64,000 nt of DNA from JACDQM01 sp044373315 (GTDB taxonomy: Bacteria > Pseudomonadota > Gammaproteobacteria > Burkholderiales > Burkholderiaceae_C), in NCBI RefSeq assembly GCF_044373315.1, contig NZ_JBILQK010000003.1:41990-105989 (forward strand), in the 5' to 3' direction. Positions 41,119 to 49,952 of this stretch are shown here, piece after piece; within the stretch, counting starts at the first letter, position 1; each line of letters begins with the position of its first letter. The translations under genes and the position numbers were made by a program. The notes beneath the pieces were generated by a model that made no database searches, was not told the DNA's origin, and was given only the letters and a program-made list of their open reading frames with translations.

Positions 41119-43029
41119 ATGGATTTGTCTTCCCCCAGCGCCGCCAGCACGGGCCGTCGCGCGATCCGGGAACTCCCCGATGAACTGATAAGCCAGATCG
41201 CCGCCGGCGAGGTGGTCGAACGCCCGGCCTCGGTCGTGCGCGAACTGGTCGACAACGCACTGGATGCCGGCGCCAGCCAGATCAACGTCAAGCTGATGGC
41301 CGGTGGCGTGCGCGCCATCGTGGTCGAGGATGACGGCTGCGGCATTCCGGTCGAAGAGCTACCGCTGGCCCTCAAGCGCCACGCCACCAGCAAGATCCGC
41401 ACGCTGGACGAGCTGGAGTCGGTCAGCACCATGGGTTTTCGCGGCGAGGCCCTCGCCGCCATTTCCTCGGTTGCCGAGATGGCACTGGCCAGCCGCAGCG
41501 AAGGCGCCGCCCACGCCCACCGGCTCGATGCCCGCTCGGGCGAACTCGCCGCAGCCGCGCGCTCGCGTGGCACCAGTGTCGAAGTGCGCGAGCTGTTCTT
41601 CAGCACGCCTGCGCGCCGCAAGTTCCTGAAGACCGATGCCACCGAGCTGGCGCATTGCGTCGAGGCCGTGCGCCGCCACGCGCTGGCGCGGCCCGATGTC
41701 GGCTTTGCAGTCTGGCACGAAGGCAAGCTGGTCGAGCAATGGCGGGCCGGCAGTGCCGAGCAGCGCGTTGTCGACGTGCTGGGCGCCGAGTTCGTCACCG
41801 AGAGCCGTGGTGTGCAGGCTGAAGCTGGCCCACTGCGCATCAGTGGCAGGGCCGGATTGCCGGAAGCGGCACGCAGCCGCTCCGACATGCAGTACGTCTA
41901 TGTCAACGGCCGCTTCGTGCGCGACAAGCTGATCGCACACGGCGTGCGCTCAGCCTATGAAGACGTGCTGCACGGCAACCGCCAGCCCTGCTATGTGCTC
42001 TTCATCGAGATCGCGCCGGAGCTGGTCGATGTGAACGTGCACCCTACCAAGATCGAAGTCCGCTTCCGCGATGGCCGTAGCATCCACCAGCAGGTGCGCT
42101 ACGCCGTGCAGGATGCGCTGGCGCAGTCGCGCTCCAGCGCCCTGCCCGCGCCCGCAACGGAAGCGGTCAGTTCGCCTGAAGCCGCCATGGCTGCTGCGGC
42201 TGCTGCACCCGGCTACAAGCCCGAAGCCGGCCGGCCGCCGGCCTGGTTTGCCCCGGCACCTGGCGAGCCTGCTGCACCGGCCTATGCCACGGGCCGGGCC
42301 GACCCGGCCAGCTGGCGCACCATGCCTTCGGCCCACCAGAGCGCGCTGGCGCTGAACGAAGTGGCAACGCTGTATGGGCAACAAAGTCCGCCACAGCAGT
42401 TTTCGCCTGCAAGCCCTGCTGCCAACGCCCCCCTGCCCGATCAGGCCTGGCCGCTGGGCCGTGCGCTGGCCCAGGTGCAAGGCGTTTACATCCTGGCCGA
42501 GAACGCGCAAGGCTTGGTGGTGGTCGACATGCATGCTGCGCATGAGCGCGTGGTGTATGAGCGCCTCAAAGCCAGCCTGGGCGCCGCCGCCATCGAATCA
42601 CAGCCGCTGCTGATCCCGGTCACCTTCTCCGCCACCGCGCAAGAAATCGCCACAGCGGAAGCGCAGGCCGAGTCGCTGCTACGCCTGGGTCTGGACGTGG
42701 CGCCGCTGTCGGCCAAGGTGCTGGCGGTGCGCGCGCGCCCGGCCGCGCTGTCCGGCGGAGATGTGGTGGAGCTGACGCGCGGCGTGCTGGCCGAGCTGGC
42801 CCAGTTCGACGCCAGCCACGCCATCGAGCGCGCCCAGCATGAGATCCTGGCTACCATGGCCTGCCACGGCGCCGTGCGCGCCAACCGCCAGCTGAGCCTG
42901 GACGAGATGAACGCCCTGCTGCGCGATATGGAGCGCACCGAGCGCGCCGATCAGTGCAACCATGGCCGACCCACCTGGCGCCAGCTCAGCATGCGCGAGC
43001 TTGACGCCCTGTTTTTGCGCGGACGCTGA
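41119..43029 (+). CDS. mutL: DNA mismatch repair protein MutL (endonuclease type)
   Basis: 636 aa. GHKL ATPase N-terminus: ISQIAAGEVVERPASVVREL, DNALDAGA, DDGCGI and GFRGEALAAISSVA. A Pro/Ala-rich linker (about 330-450) joins the C-terminal dimer domain. This domain carries the metal-binding endonuclease motif DMHAAHERVVYE (D470-E481), a match to DQHA(X)2E(X)4E with Met for Gln, and the supporting ACHGAVRAN and CNHGRPTW motifs. It therefore probably nicks DNA itself, as expected for bacteria without MutH. The ATG at 41119 is preferred over the GTG immediately before it. It is the first gene of a long plus-strand run that also contains miaA. Confidence 0.95.
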   Translation: MDLSSPSAASTGRRAIRELPDELISQIAAGEVVERPASVVRELVDNALDAGASQINVKLMAGGVRAIVVEDDGCGIPVEELPLALKRHATSKIRTLDELESVSTMGFRGEALAAISSVAEMALASRSEGAAHAHRLDARSGELAAAARSRGTSVEVRELFFSTPARRKFLKTDATELAHCVEAVRRHALARPDVGFAVWHEGKLVEQWRAGSAEQRVVDVLGAEFVTESRGVQAEAGPLRISGRAGLPEAARSRSDMQYVYVNGRFVRDKLIAHGVRSAYEDVLHGNRQPCYVLFIEIAPELVDVNVHPTKIEVRFRDGRSIHQQVRYAVQDALAQSRSSALPAPATEAVSSPEAAMAAAAAAPGYKPEAGRPPAWFAPAPGEPAAPAYATGRADPASWRTMPSAHQSALALNEVATLYGQQSPPQQFSPASPAANAPLPDQAWPLGRALAQVQGVYILAENAQGLVVVDMHAAHERVVYERLKASLGAAAIESQPLLIPVTFSATAQEIATAEAQAESLLRLGLDVAPLSAKVLAVRARPAALSGGDVVELTRGVLAELAQFDASHAIERAQHEILATMACHGAVRANRQLSLDEMNALLRDMERTERADQCNHGRPTWRQLSMRELDALFLRGR

Positions 43030-43062
43030 CGCTTCCGCCCTGCCCCTGACCTGGAGCCCCCG

Positions 43063-44550
43063 ATGGCCACCTTGAAGTTGAAGAAGAAGCCTGGCGCTGC
43101 GCCGGAGCCCAGCGGCGAGCGGCGCGCGCCGGTGCGCGGCAAGGGCGTGTCCCGTCCGCGCCAGACGCTGCAAGCGGCTCAGGCAGATCGTGCTGAACGC
43201 CAGGCGGCGTTTGAACAGCGCCGCGCCGAAGAAACCCAGCGCAACGAAGCGCCGGCCCGCGGCAAACCCTCGGCCCGGCCTGGCGACAGGCCCGGTGACA
43301 GGCCCGGCCGTCCGGGCGACCGCCCCCAAGCCAAGCCGGGCAATCGCCCGGGAGCCAAGTCGACGGGCGGTTTCCGTCGCGACGAAGGCCCGCGCTTTGA
43401 AGAGCGCCGACCGCCGCGCCGCCAGGACGAAGGCCCAGCACGCGGTGATCGCGGCCCGCAGGGTGGGCGCGGCCCGCGCAGCGAAGGCCCGGGCGAGCGT
43501 CCGCGCTTCGAGCCACGTGGGGATGGTCCGGGGCGTCAGGACAGCCGGCGTGGCGAAGGACCTGCACGGCGCCCGGATGGCCGCTTTGAAAGCCGTCAGG
43601 ACCCGCGCCAGGAGGGCCGCCAAGACGGTCGCCAGGAGCCCCGCCGCGATCAGCGCCGCGCCACCGGCCCGCGCCCAGGCCCGGCCAGCGGACCCGCACG
43701 CCCTTACCCGCCGCAGCCGCGCGCCGCGCCCGCACGCCGTGCGCCGCAGCGCGACGACGATGATGATGACGACGACGATTTCCGCGACCCCAGCAGCGAG
43801 GGCGAACGCCTGTCCAAGCGCATGGGCGTGCTGGGCCTGGCCTCGCGCCGCGAAGCCGACGAGTGGATCGCCGCCGGCTGGGTGCGGGTGGATGGCAAGC
43901 TCGCGGTGCTGGGCCAGCGTGTCGGCCCGGACGCCAAGATCGAGGTCGATCAGGCGGCCCACAAGGAGCAGGCCAAGCAGGTCACCATCCTGCTGCACAA
44001 GCCGATCGGCTATGTCTCCGGCCAGGCCGAGGACGGCTATGAGCCCGCCTCGGTGCTGGTGCGCAGCGCCAACCACTGGAAAGACGATGCCTCGGGCATC
44101 AAGTACCACATCGGCCACAGCCGGAGCCTCGCACCGGCCGGCCGCCTGGACATTGACTCCACCGGCCTGCTGGTGCTGACGCAGGACGGCCGCGTCGCCA
44201 AGCTGCTGATCGGCGAGGACTCCAAGATCGAGAAGGAATATCTGGTGCGCGTCGAGTACCAGGGCGAAGGCTCGCCGATGGAGCGCTTCCCGGAGCAAGA
44301 CCTGGCCCTGCTGAACCACGGCCTGGAGCTGGACGGCGTGCAGCTCAAGCCCGCCAAAGTCAGCTGGCAGAACGAAGACCAGCTGCGCTTCGTGCTGCGT
44401 GAGGGCCGCAAGCGCCAGATCCGCCGCATGTGCGAGCAGGTCGGTCTGACGGTGGTCGGTCTGAAGCGCGTGCGCATCGGCCGCATCAACCTCGGCCACC
44501 TGCCGCCCGGCCAGTGGCGCTACCTGACGCCCTGGGAGCGCTTCGATTGA
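43063..44550 (+). CDS. RluB/RluF-like pseudouridine synthase with Arg/Gly-rich N-terminal extension
   Basis: 495 aa. Residues 1-230 are a disordered, Arg/Gly/Pro/Asp-rich extension (GDRPGDRPGRPGDRP, QDGRQEPRRDQRR) that ends in nine consecutive Asp (231-239). An S4 RNA-binding domain follows (LSKRMGVLGLASRREADEW), then the RsuA-family catalytic domain with D363 in AGRLDIDSTGLLVLT, EKEYLVRVE and GRKRQIRRMCEQVGL. The C-terminal LKRVRIGRINLGHLPPGQWR resembles RluF/RluB, which modify 23S rRNA. I cannot decide the exact uridine. Its stop overlaps the TTG start of the exporter gene by 4 bp. Confidence 0.9.
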   Translation: MATLKLKKKPGAAPEPSGERRAPVRGKGVSRPRQTLQAAQADRAERQAAFEQRRAEETQRNEAPARGKPSARPGDRPGDRPGRPGDRPQAKPGNRPGAKSTGGFRRDEGPRFEERRPPRRQDEGPARGDRGPQGGRGPRSEGPGERPRFEPRGDGPGRQDSRRGEGPARRPDGRFESRQDPRQEGRQDGRQEPRRDQRRATGPRPGPASGPARPYPPQPRAAPARRAPQRDDDDDDDDDFRDPSSEGERLSKRMGVLGLASRREADEWIAAGWVRVDGKLAVLGQRVGPDAKIEVDQAAHKEQAKQVTILLHKPIGYVSGQAEDGYEPASVLVRSANHWKDDASGIKYHIGHSRSLAPAGRLDIDSTGLLVLTQDGRVAKLLIGEDSKIEKEYLVRVEYQGEGSPMERFPEQDLALLNHGLELDGVQLKPAKVSWQNEDQLRFVLREGRKRQIRRMCEQVGLTVVGLKRVRIGRINLGHLPPGQWRYLTPWERFD

Positions 44551-45782
44551 GCGAGGCCCGAAGCAACGCAGCGCCCGGCCCGGGTTGGCAGATTCTTGCG
44601 CTGGCCTTGCTTCTGGGGCTGCAGCCGGTCAGCACCGATCTCTACCTGCCCGCACTGCCAGCGCTGCGTGCCGAGCTCGGCGCGCCCATGGCGGCGGCCC
44701 AGCTGACGCTGTCGGCGCTGATGATCTGCTTCGGCATCGGCCAGTTGGTGCTGGGCCCGGTCAGCGACCGTTTCGGCCGCCGCCCGGTCCTGCTGGCCGG
44801 GTTGAGCGTGTATGTGGTCGCGGCCATCGCAGGCGCCATGGCGCAGAGCATCACGCCGCTGCTGCTTTGGCGGGCGCTGCAGGGCGTGGCGCTGGCGGCC
44901 TCGGTGGTCGGCGCGCGTTCGATGCTGCGCGACTGGTTCTCCCCCGCCGAAGGCACGCGCATGATGGCGCGCGCACTGGGTGGACTCGGCCTGATCGCGA
45001 TGCTGAGCCCACCGCTGGGCGGCCTGCTTGCCGGCTGGCTGGGTTGGCGCTCCACGCTGCTGGCCACTGGCGTGATCGGTGCGTTGACGTTGGCCGTGCT
45101 GGTGGCGCGCATTCCGGAGAGCCTGGCAAAACCTGACCCCAGCGCACTGCAGCCGCGCCGCATCGTCGCCAACTGGCGCACGCTTCTGGCGCATCCCAGC
45201 TTTCGCGCGTACACGCTGCTGACCTGCCTGGCATACGCCACGCTCTACACCTTCCTGGCCAGCTCGGCCTTTGTGTTTATCGATGTGCTGGGCTTGAGCC
45301 GCCAGCATTACGGCCTGGTGGTGGGTGGCGGCGCGCTGGTGTACTTCATCGGCACCCTGCTGTGCAGGCGCTGGCTGCAACGCTTGAGCGTGCCGCAGAC
45401 GGTGCGGCGCGGCGCCTGGTTCAGCTTTGCCGGCGCTTTGGGCATGGGCCTGGCGGCCTGGGTGTTCCCGCCCTCGGTGCCGGCACTGCTCATTCCGCAT
45501 GTGTTCGTGATGCTGGGCCATGGCGTGCTGCAGCCCTGTTCACAGGCCGGCTCGGTCGGCCCCTTCCCGCGCCAGGCCGGTGCGGCGGCCGCCCTGTCCG
45601 GCTTCGCCGTGGCGCTGGTGGCCTTTGCGCTCGGCGGCTGGCTGGGACTGAGCCTGGACGGCACGGTGCGGCCGATGGCGCTGACGATGATGGTGGTGGG
45701 CCTCGGCGCCGCACTGTGCGGCTGGACCCTGGTGCAAAGCCAGGAACGCCAAGCCGCTGCGATGGCGGCTGCAAGGCGATGA
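44547..45782 (+). CDS. Bcr/CflA-type MFS drug exporter
   Basis: 411 aa with about 12 membrane segments. The N-terminal LGLQPVSTDLYLPALPALRAE segment and QLVLGPVSDRFGRRPVLLAG (MFS motif A) are diagnostic of the Bcr/CflA drug-resistance branch (DHA1). ALQGVALAASVVGARSMLRDW marks helix 4-5. The start is TTG at 44547, within the preceding stop codon and 8 bp after a GGGAG site; no earlier start fits. It overlaps miaA by ATGA. It is probably coexpressed with the tRNA/rRNA-modification genes on either side. Substrates cannot be predicted. Confidence 0.88.
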   Translation: MSEARSNAAPGPGWQILALALLLGLQPVSTDLYLPALPALRAELGAPMAAAQLTLSALMICFGIGQLVLGPVSDRFGRRPVLLAGLSVYVVAAIAGAMAQSITPLLLWRALQGVALAASVVGARSMLRDWFSPAEGTRMMARALGGLGLIAMLSPPLGGLLAGWLGWRSTLLATGVIGALTLAVLVARIPESLAKPDPSALQPRRIVANWRTLLAHPSFRAYTLLTCLAYATLYTFLASSAFVFIDVLGLSRQHYGLVVGGGALVYFIGTLLCRRWLQRLSVPQTVRRGAWFSFAGALGMGLAAWVFPPSVPALLIPHVFVMLGHGVLQPCSQAGSVGPFPRQAGAAAALSGFAVALVAFALGGWLGLSLDGTVRPMALTMMVVGLGAALCGWTLVQSQERQAAAMAAARR

Positions 45783-46747
45783 GCAAGCCCATGCAAGCCC
45801 TGACCCCCATCTGCCTGGCCGGCCCGACCGGCTGCGGCAAGACTGCCGCCGCGCTGGCGCTGGCCGAGCGCCTGCCGCTGGAGATCATCAGCGTCGATTC
45901 CGCCCTGGTCTACCGGGGCATGGACATCGGCACCGCCAAGCCTACGCCGGCCGAGATGGCGGCCGTGCCGCACCACCTGATCGACATCCTGGATCCGCTG
46001 GAGTCCTACTCGGCCGCGCAGTTCGTCACCGACACCCGACGCGTGGTGGCCGAGATCCAGGCCAGGGGCCGGCTGCCGCTGCTGGTGGGCGGCACCATGC
46101 TGTATTTCAAGGCCATGTTCGACGGACTGGCCGAGATGCCTCAGGCCGACGCCGCACTGCGCGCCGAGCTGGACGCCGAGGCCGCGCGCCTGGGCTGGCC
46201 CGCGATGCATGCCCGGCTGGCCGAAGTGGACCCGCCAACGGCTGCCCGGCTGGCCCCCGGCGATTCACAACGCATCCAGCGCGCGCTGGAGGTCTGGCAC
46301 TTGAGCGGCCGGCCCATGTCCGAGCTGCATGCCGAGCAGCAGCGCAATGGTGGTGTCGATTGGCCACTGCTGTCGCTGGAGCCGAGCGACCGTGCCTGGT
46401 TGCACCAGCGCCTGGCACAGCGTTTCGAGCAGATGCTGGAACAGGGCCTGATCGAGGAAGTACAGCGCTTGCGCGCCCGCGGCGATCTGCACCTGGGCCT
46501 GCCGTCGACGCGCTGTGTGGGCTACCGGCAGATCTGGGAGGCACTGGACGAAGCCCAAGCCAGCGCCAGGCCACTTGACCGCGCCGTGCTGGCCGAGCGC
46601 GGCATTGCCGCGACCCGCCAGCTGGCCAAGCGCCAGATCACCTGGCTGCGCAGCATGCCGCAGCGCCGCGTCATCGACTGCCAGGCGGCTGATGCGCCGC
46701 TGCAGTTGCAAGCGGCGGTGCAGCGCCTGATCGGGCAGGCGCCATGA
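45779..46747 (+). CDS. miaA: tRNA dimethylallyltransferase
   Basis: 322 aa. It adds a dimethylallyl group to A37 of tRNAs reading UNN codons. P-loop GPTGCGKT (15-22), SVDSALVYRGMDIGTAKP, HHLIDILDP, GGTMLYFKAMFDGL and the C-terminal STRCVGYRQIWEAL and ATRQLAKRQITWLR are all present. ATG start within the preceding stop. In E. coli miaA follows mutL directly; here two genes lie between them. The stop overlaps the ABC ATPase start by 4 bp. Confidence 0.97.
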   Translation: MSKPMQALTPICLAGPTGCGKTAAALALAERLPLEIISVDSALVYRGMDIGTAKPTPAEMAAVPHHLIDILDPLESYSAAQFVTDTRRVVAEIQARGRLPLLVGGTMLYFKAMFDGLAEMPQADAALRAELDAEAARLGWPAMHARLAEVDPPTAARLAPGDSQRIQRALEVWHLSGRPMSELHAEQQRNGGVDWPLLSLEPSDRAWLHQRLAQRFEQMLEQGLIEEVQRLRARGDLHLGLPSTRCVGYRQIWEALDEAQASARPLDRAVLAERGIAATRQLAKRQITWLRSMPQRRVIDCQAADAPLQLQAAVQRLIGQAP

Positions 46748-47418
46748 GCACCGTGCTGCAAGCCCGCGGCCTGGCCAAGCGCTATGGAGAAAGCCCCGTA
46801 TTCGCCGGCATCGAGCTGAGCCTGAAAGCCGGCGAGCTGGTGGCGCTGCTAGGCGAGTCAGGCTGCGGCAAGTCAACGCTGCTGAACTGCCTGGCCGGCT
46901 TGGACCGACCTGACGAGGGTCAGGTCCTGCTGGCCGGCGAGGACATCGCGGCGCTGCCCGAGCCGGCGCAGGCGCGGCTGCGCCGGCGCGCGCTGGGCTT
47001 TGTGTTCCAGGCCTTTCATCTGCTGCCGCATCTGAACGTGGCCGAAAACGTCGGCCTGCCCCTGACGCTGCTGCAGCGGCCCGACGCCGCACGTGTGCAG
47101 CAGATGCTGGAAGCCGTCGGATTAGCGGCGCTCGCCCAGCGCATGCCGCGCCAGCTCTCCGGCGGACAGTTGCAACGCGTGGCCGTGGCGCGCGCGCTGG
47201 TGCACAAGCCAGCGCTGGTGCTGGCCGATGAGCCCACCGGCAACCTCGATGCGCGGCATGCCGACGCGGTGCTAGCGCTGCTGCAGACGCAGTGCCGCGA
47301 GCAAGGCGCGGCCTGCCTGCTGGTGACGCACTCCGAGCGCGCAGCGGCCGGTGCCGACCGCTGCCTTCAGATGAGCCCCGACGGCCTGCTCTCATGGTCG
47401 CCTTCCTCACAACGCTAG
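46744..47418 (+). CDS. ABC transporter ATP-binding protein (LolD/MacB type)
   Basis: 224 aa. Walker A GESGCGKST (37-45), Q-loop FVFQAFHLLPHLNV, signature LSGGQLQRVAVARAL, Walker B LVLADEPTGNLD and switch histidine LVTHS. Closest to the LolD/MacB/FtsE group that works with FtsX-like permeases as mechanotransmitters. It overlaps the permease gene by 25 bp, so both are one unit. With the lipocalin-like exported protein downstream it forms an Att-like three-gene system. Confidence 0.92.
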   Translation: MSTVLQARGLAKRYGESPVFAGIELSLKAGELVALLGESGCGKSTLLNCLAGLDRPDEGQVLLAGEDIAALPEPAQARLRRRALGFVFQAFHLLPHLNVAENVGLPLTLLQRPDAARVQQMLEAVGLAALAQRMPRQLSGGQLQRVAVARALVHKPALVLADEPTGNLDARHADAVLALLQTQCREQGAACLLVTHSERAAAGADRCLQMSPDGLLSWSPSSQR

Positions 47419-49952
47419 CCAGCTGGCTGCGCAGCCTGTCCTGGCCAATGCTGAAGGCCCAGTGGGGTCGCCAGCTGCTGGCCTTGATAGCGATCGCGCT
47501 GGGTGTGGCGCTGGCCTATGCGGTGCACCTGCTGAACGCCTCCGCGCTGGCCGAGTTCAGCGCCAGCGCCCGCGCCCTGGCCGGCACACCGGATCTGGTG
47601 CTCCGTGGACGAGCAGCGGCCCTGCCCGATTCGGCGCTAGCCGATCTGCTGGCCGATCCGCAAGTGGCGCAGGCGGCGCCCCGCATCGAAGCCCAGGCCA
47701 GCGCGCAAGGCCTGCCGCGTCTGGCCGTGCAAGGCCTCGACGCCTTGCAGGCCGCCGTGCTCGCGCCCGAGCTGATGCCTCAGCCCTTTGCCGCGCCAAG
47801 CTCATCCGTCTCAGGCAGCGCTGCGCTGATGACCATGCTGTCACCCGAGACGGTCTTCCTGAACGACGCCGCGTTGGCCGCCCTCCCCAAACCTCGCCCC
47901 GAGTCGCTGACGCTGAACTGGGCCGTCAATGGCGAGCCCCGCAGCGCCAAGCTGCGCCTGGGCGGACGCGTGGCAGCACCCGGACCGGCGCTGGCCGTGA
48001 TGGACGTGGCCGCCGCCCAGGCCTTGTTCGGCAAACTGGGTCGGCTGGACCGCATCGACATCCGCCTGCAGCCCGGTGTGGATGCGCAGCGCTGGCGTGC
48101 CAGCCTGCCTGCGTCCCTGCAGGCCACCGCACCGGCCCAGGGCGCCGACCGAATGAGCGACATGACGCGCGCCTACCGCGTCAACCTGGGCGTGCTATCG
48201 CAGATGGCCTTGTTCAGCGGCAGTTTTCTAGTGTTCGCTGTGATGTCGCTCGGCGTCACGCGCCGTCTGCCGCAGCTGGCCTTGCTGGGCGTGCTGGGCC
48301 TGGGCGCACGCGAGCGCCAGGCCCTGGTGCTGGCCGAGGCTGCGCTGCTGGGCCTGCTGGGCTCTGCGCTGGGGCTGGCGCTGGGGGCAGGTCTTGCCGC
48401 GCTGGGCCTGCGTCTGCTGGGCGGGGATCTGGGCAGCGGCCTGTTGGCCGGCGCCACGCCGCATCTGCAGCTGGAGCCCGGCGGCCTGCTGCTGTTCGGC
48501 CTGCTGGGCTTCGCAGTGGCGCTGGCCAGCGCCTGGCTGCCGGCCAGGCTGGCTGGCAGCATCGCGCCGGCGCAGGTGCTGAAGGGACTGGGCAATGAAG
48601 CCCAGCCCCGTGCGCCCGCGTGGCTGGCGCCGGCCCTGCTGGTGTTGGGCGCGTTGCTGGCCTTCATGCCGCCGCTGTTCGATCTGCCGATTGCAGCTTA
48701 CTTGGGCATGTTGTGTCTGCTGGTGGCCGGCCTGCTGGCGGTGCCGCCCCTGGTGCGCAGCTTGTTGCGGCTGATCCCCGGCCAGCAGGCGCCGCTGCGC
48801 CTGCTATTGACCCGGCGCGCGCACGACCAGGCCGGCGAAGCGGCGCAGATGATCGCCGGCGTGCTGGTGGCGCTGGCCTTGTCGGTGGCCATGCTGGTGA
48901 TGGTCAGCAGCTTCCGCGATTCGCTGCAGCAATGGCTGCGCCAGGTACTGCCGGCCGATCTCTATGTGCGCAGCGCGCTGCGCGAACCGGATGGCCAGTC
49001 CTCGCCGCTGCCTGTCTCGCTGCTGGACGCCTTGCGCCAGCAGTCTGCCGTTCAGACGCTGACGCCGCAGCGCAGCCGCAGCGCGCAGATCGGCGACGAG
49101 AAGGTGGCGCTGATGGCCCGAGACATCGCGCAGGAGGACGCCTTGCCCCTGGTCGGGCATCTGGCGCCGGCACCCGCGGCTGATCGGCTGCCGGTCTACA
49201 TCAACGAGGCGCTGCGCGACCAGCTGCGCCTCCAGCCCGGCATGCCGCTGACGCTGACTCTGGCCGGCCAGAGCGGCGCCGCCGCCCCAGCGCTGCAGGT
49301 TCAGGCCTTTGTGCGCGGCGTCTGGCGCGACTACGCCCGCCAGAGCGGCGCGCTGCAGATGTCGCTGAGCGAATACCAGCGCCTGACTGGCGACCGCCAG
49401 ATCACCGAGCTCTATCTGTGGCTGGCGCCCGGCGCCACGCAGGAGCAGCTTCAGCAGCGCGTGCGCGCACTGGCGGGCGGTGATGCGCTGGAGTTCGCGG
49501 CCAGCGCCGAACTGCTGGCGATTTCATTGCACATCTTCGACCGCAGCTTTGCGGTCACCTACTGGCTGCAGGCCATCGCATTGGGTCTGGGCCTGGTGGG
49601 CGTGGCCGCCAGCCTGTCGGCACAGCTGCTGGCGCGCCGGCGTGAAATGGGCCTGTTGCACCACCTGGGCCTCAGCCGCAGCGAGCTGCTGCGTCTGCTG
49701 CTCGGCGAGACCGCGCTCTACACCGGCGCCGGTGCGCTTGCCGGCCTTGGCCTGGGCCTGCTGATCAGCGGCGTGCTGGTCTACGTCGTCAATCCGCAGA
49801 GCTTTCACTGGAGCATGGAGCTGAGCCTGCCACTCGGTCGGCTGACCCTGTTGCTGGCCGCGGTGCTGCTGGCCGCGCTGCTGACCGCGGCGCTGGTGGG
49901 GCGGCAAATGGGCCGCGATGACGCAGTGCGCTCGGTTCGGGAGGACTGGTGA
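47394..49952 (+). CDS. FtsX-like ABC transporter permease
   Basis: 852 aa. TM1 near residues 25-45 (LLALIAIALGVALAYAVHLL), then a large periplasmic domain, three TM segments (about 275-410), a further long TM pair, a second periplasmic domain and three C-terminal TM segments ending at QMGRDDAVRSVREDW. The two-FtsX-repeat layout of about 850 residues is that of AttF/AttG-type or YbbP-type permeases and not the shorter LolC/E. The ATG at 47394 lies inside the ATPase gene. It probably moves a lipid, peptide or lipoprotein-like substrate across the inner membrane or extracts it. Confidence 0.88.
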   Translation: MVAFLTTLASWLRSLSWPMLKAQWGRQLLALIAIALGVALAYAVHLLNASALAEFSASARALAGTPDLVLRGRAAALPDSALADLLADPQVAQAAPRIEAQASAQGLPRLAVQGLDALQAAVLAPELMPQPFAAPSSSVSGSAALMTMLSPETVFLNDAALAALPKPRPESLTLNWAVNGEPRSAKLRLGGRVAAPGPALAVMDVAAAQALFGKLGRLDRIDIRLQPGVDAQRWRASLPASLQATAPAQGADRMSDMTRAYRVNLGVLSQMALFSGSFLVFAVMSLGVTRRLPQLALLGVLGLGARERQALVLAEAALLGLLGSALGLALGAGLAALGLRLLGGDLGSGLLAGATPHLQLEPGGLLLFGLLGFAVALASAWLPARLAGSIAPAQVLKGLGNEAQPRAPAWLAPALLVLGALLAFMPPLFDLPIAAYLGMLCLLVAGLLAVPPLVRSLLRLIPGQQAPLRLLLTRRAHDQAGEAAQMIAGVLVALALSVAMLVMVSSFRDSLQQWLRQVLPADLYVRSALREPDGQSSPLPVSLLDALRQQSAVQTLTPQRSRSAQIGDEKVALMARDIAQEDALPLVGHLAPAPAADRLPVYINEALRDQLRLQPGMPLTLTLAGQSGAAAPALQVQAFVRGVWRDYARQSGALQMSLSEYQRLTGDRQITELYLWLAPGATQEQLQQRVRALAGGDALEFAASAELLAISLHIFDRSFAVTYWLQAIALGLGLVGVAASLSAQLLARRREMGLLHHLGLSRSELLRLLLGETALYTGAGALAGLGLGLLISGVLVYVVNPQSFHWSMELSLPLGRLTLLLAAVLLAALLTAALVGRQMGRDDAVRSVREDW

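Noticed and set aside
43270..43780. Direct repeats and GAC/GAT run in the pseudouridine synthase gene
   Set aside because: Explained by the in-frame Arg/Gly/Asp-rich extension and not a separate repeat element.
42679..44499. 606-aa minus-strand frame opposite mutL and the pseudouridine synthase
   Set aside because: Spans two real genes in reverse, low-complexity Ala/Arg/Leu composition, no domain.
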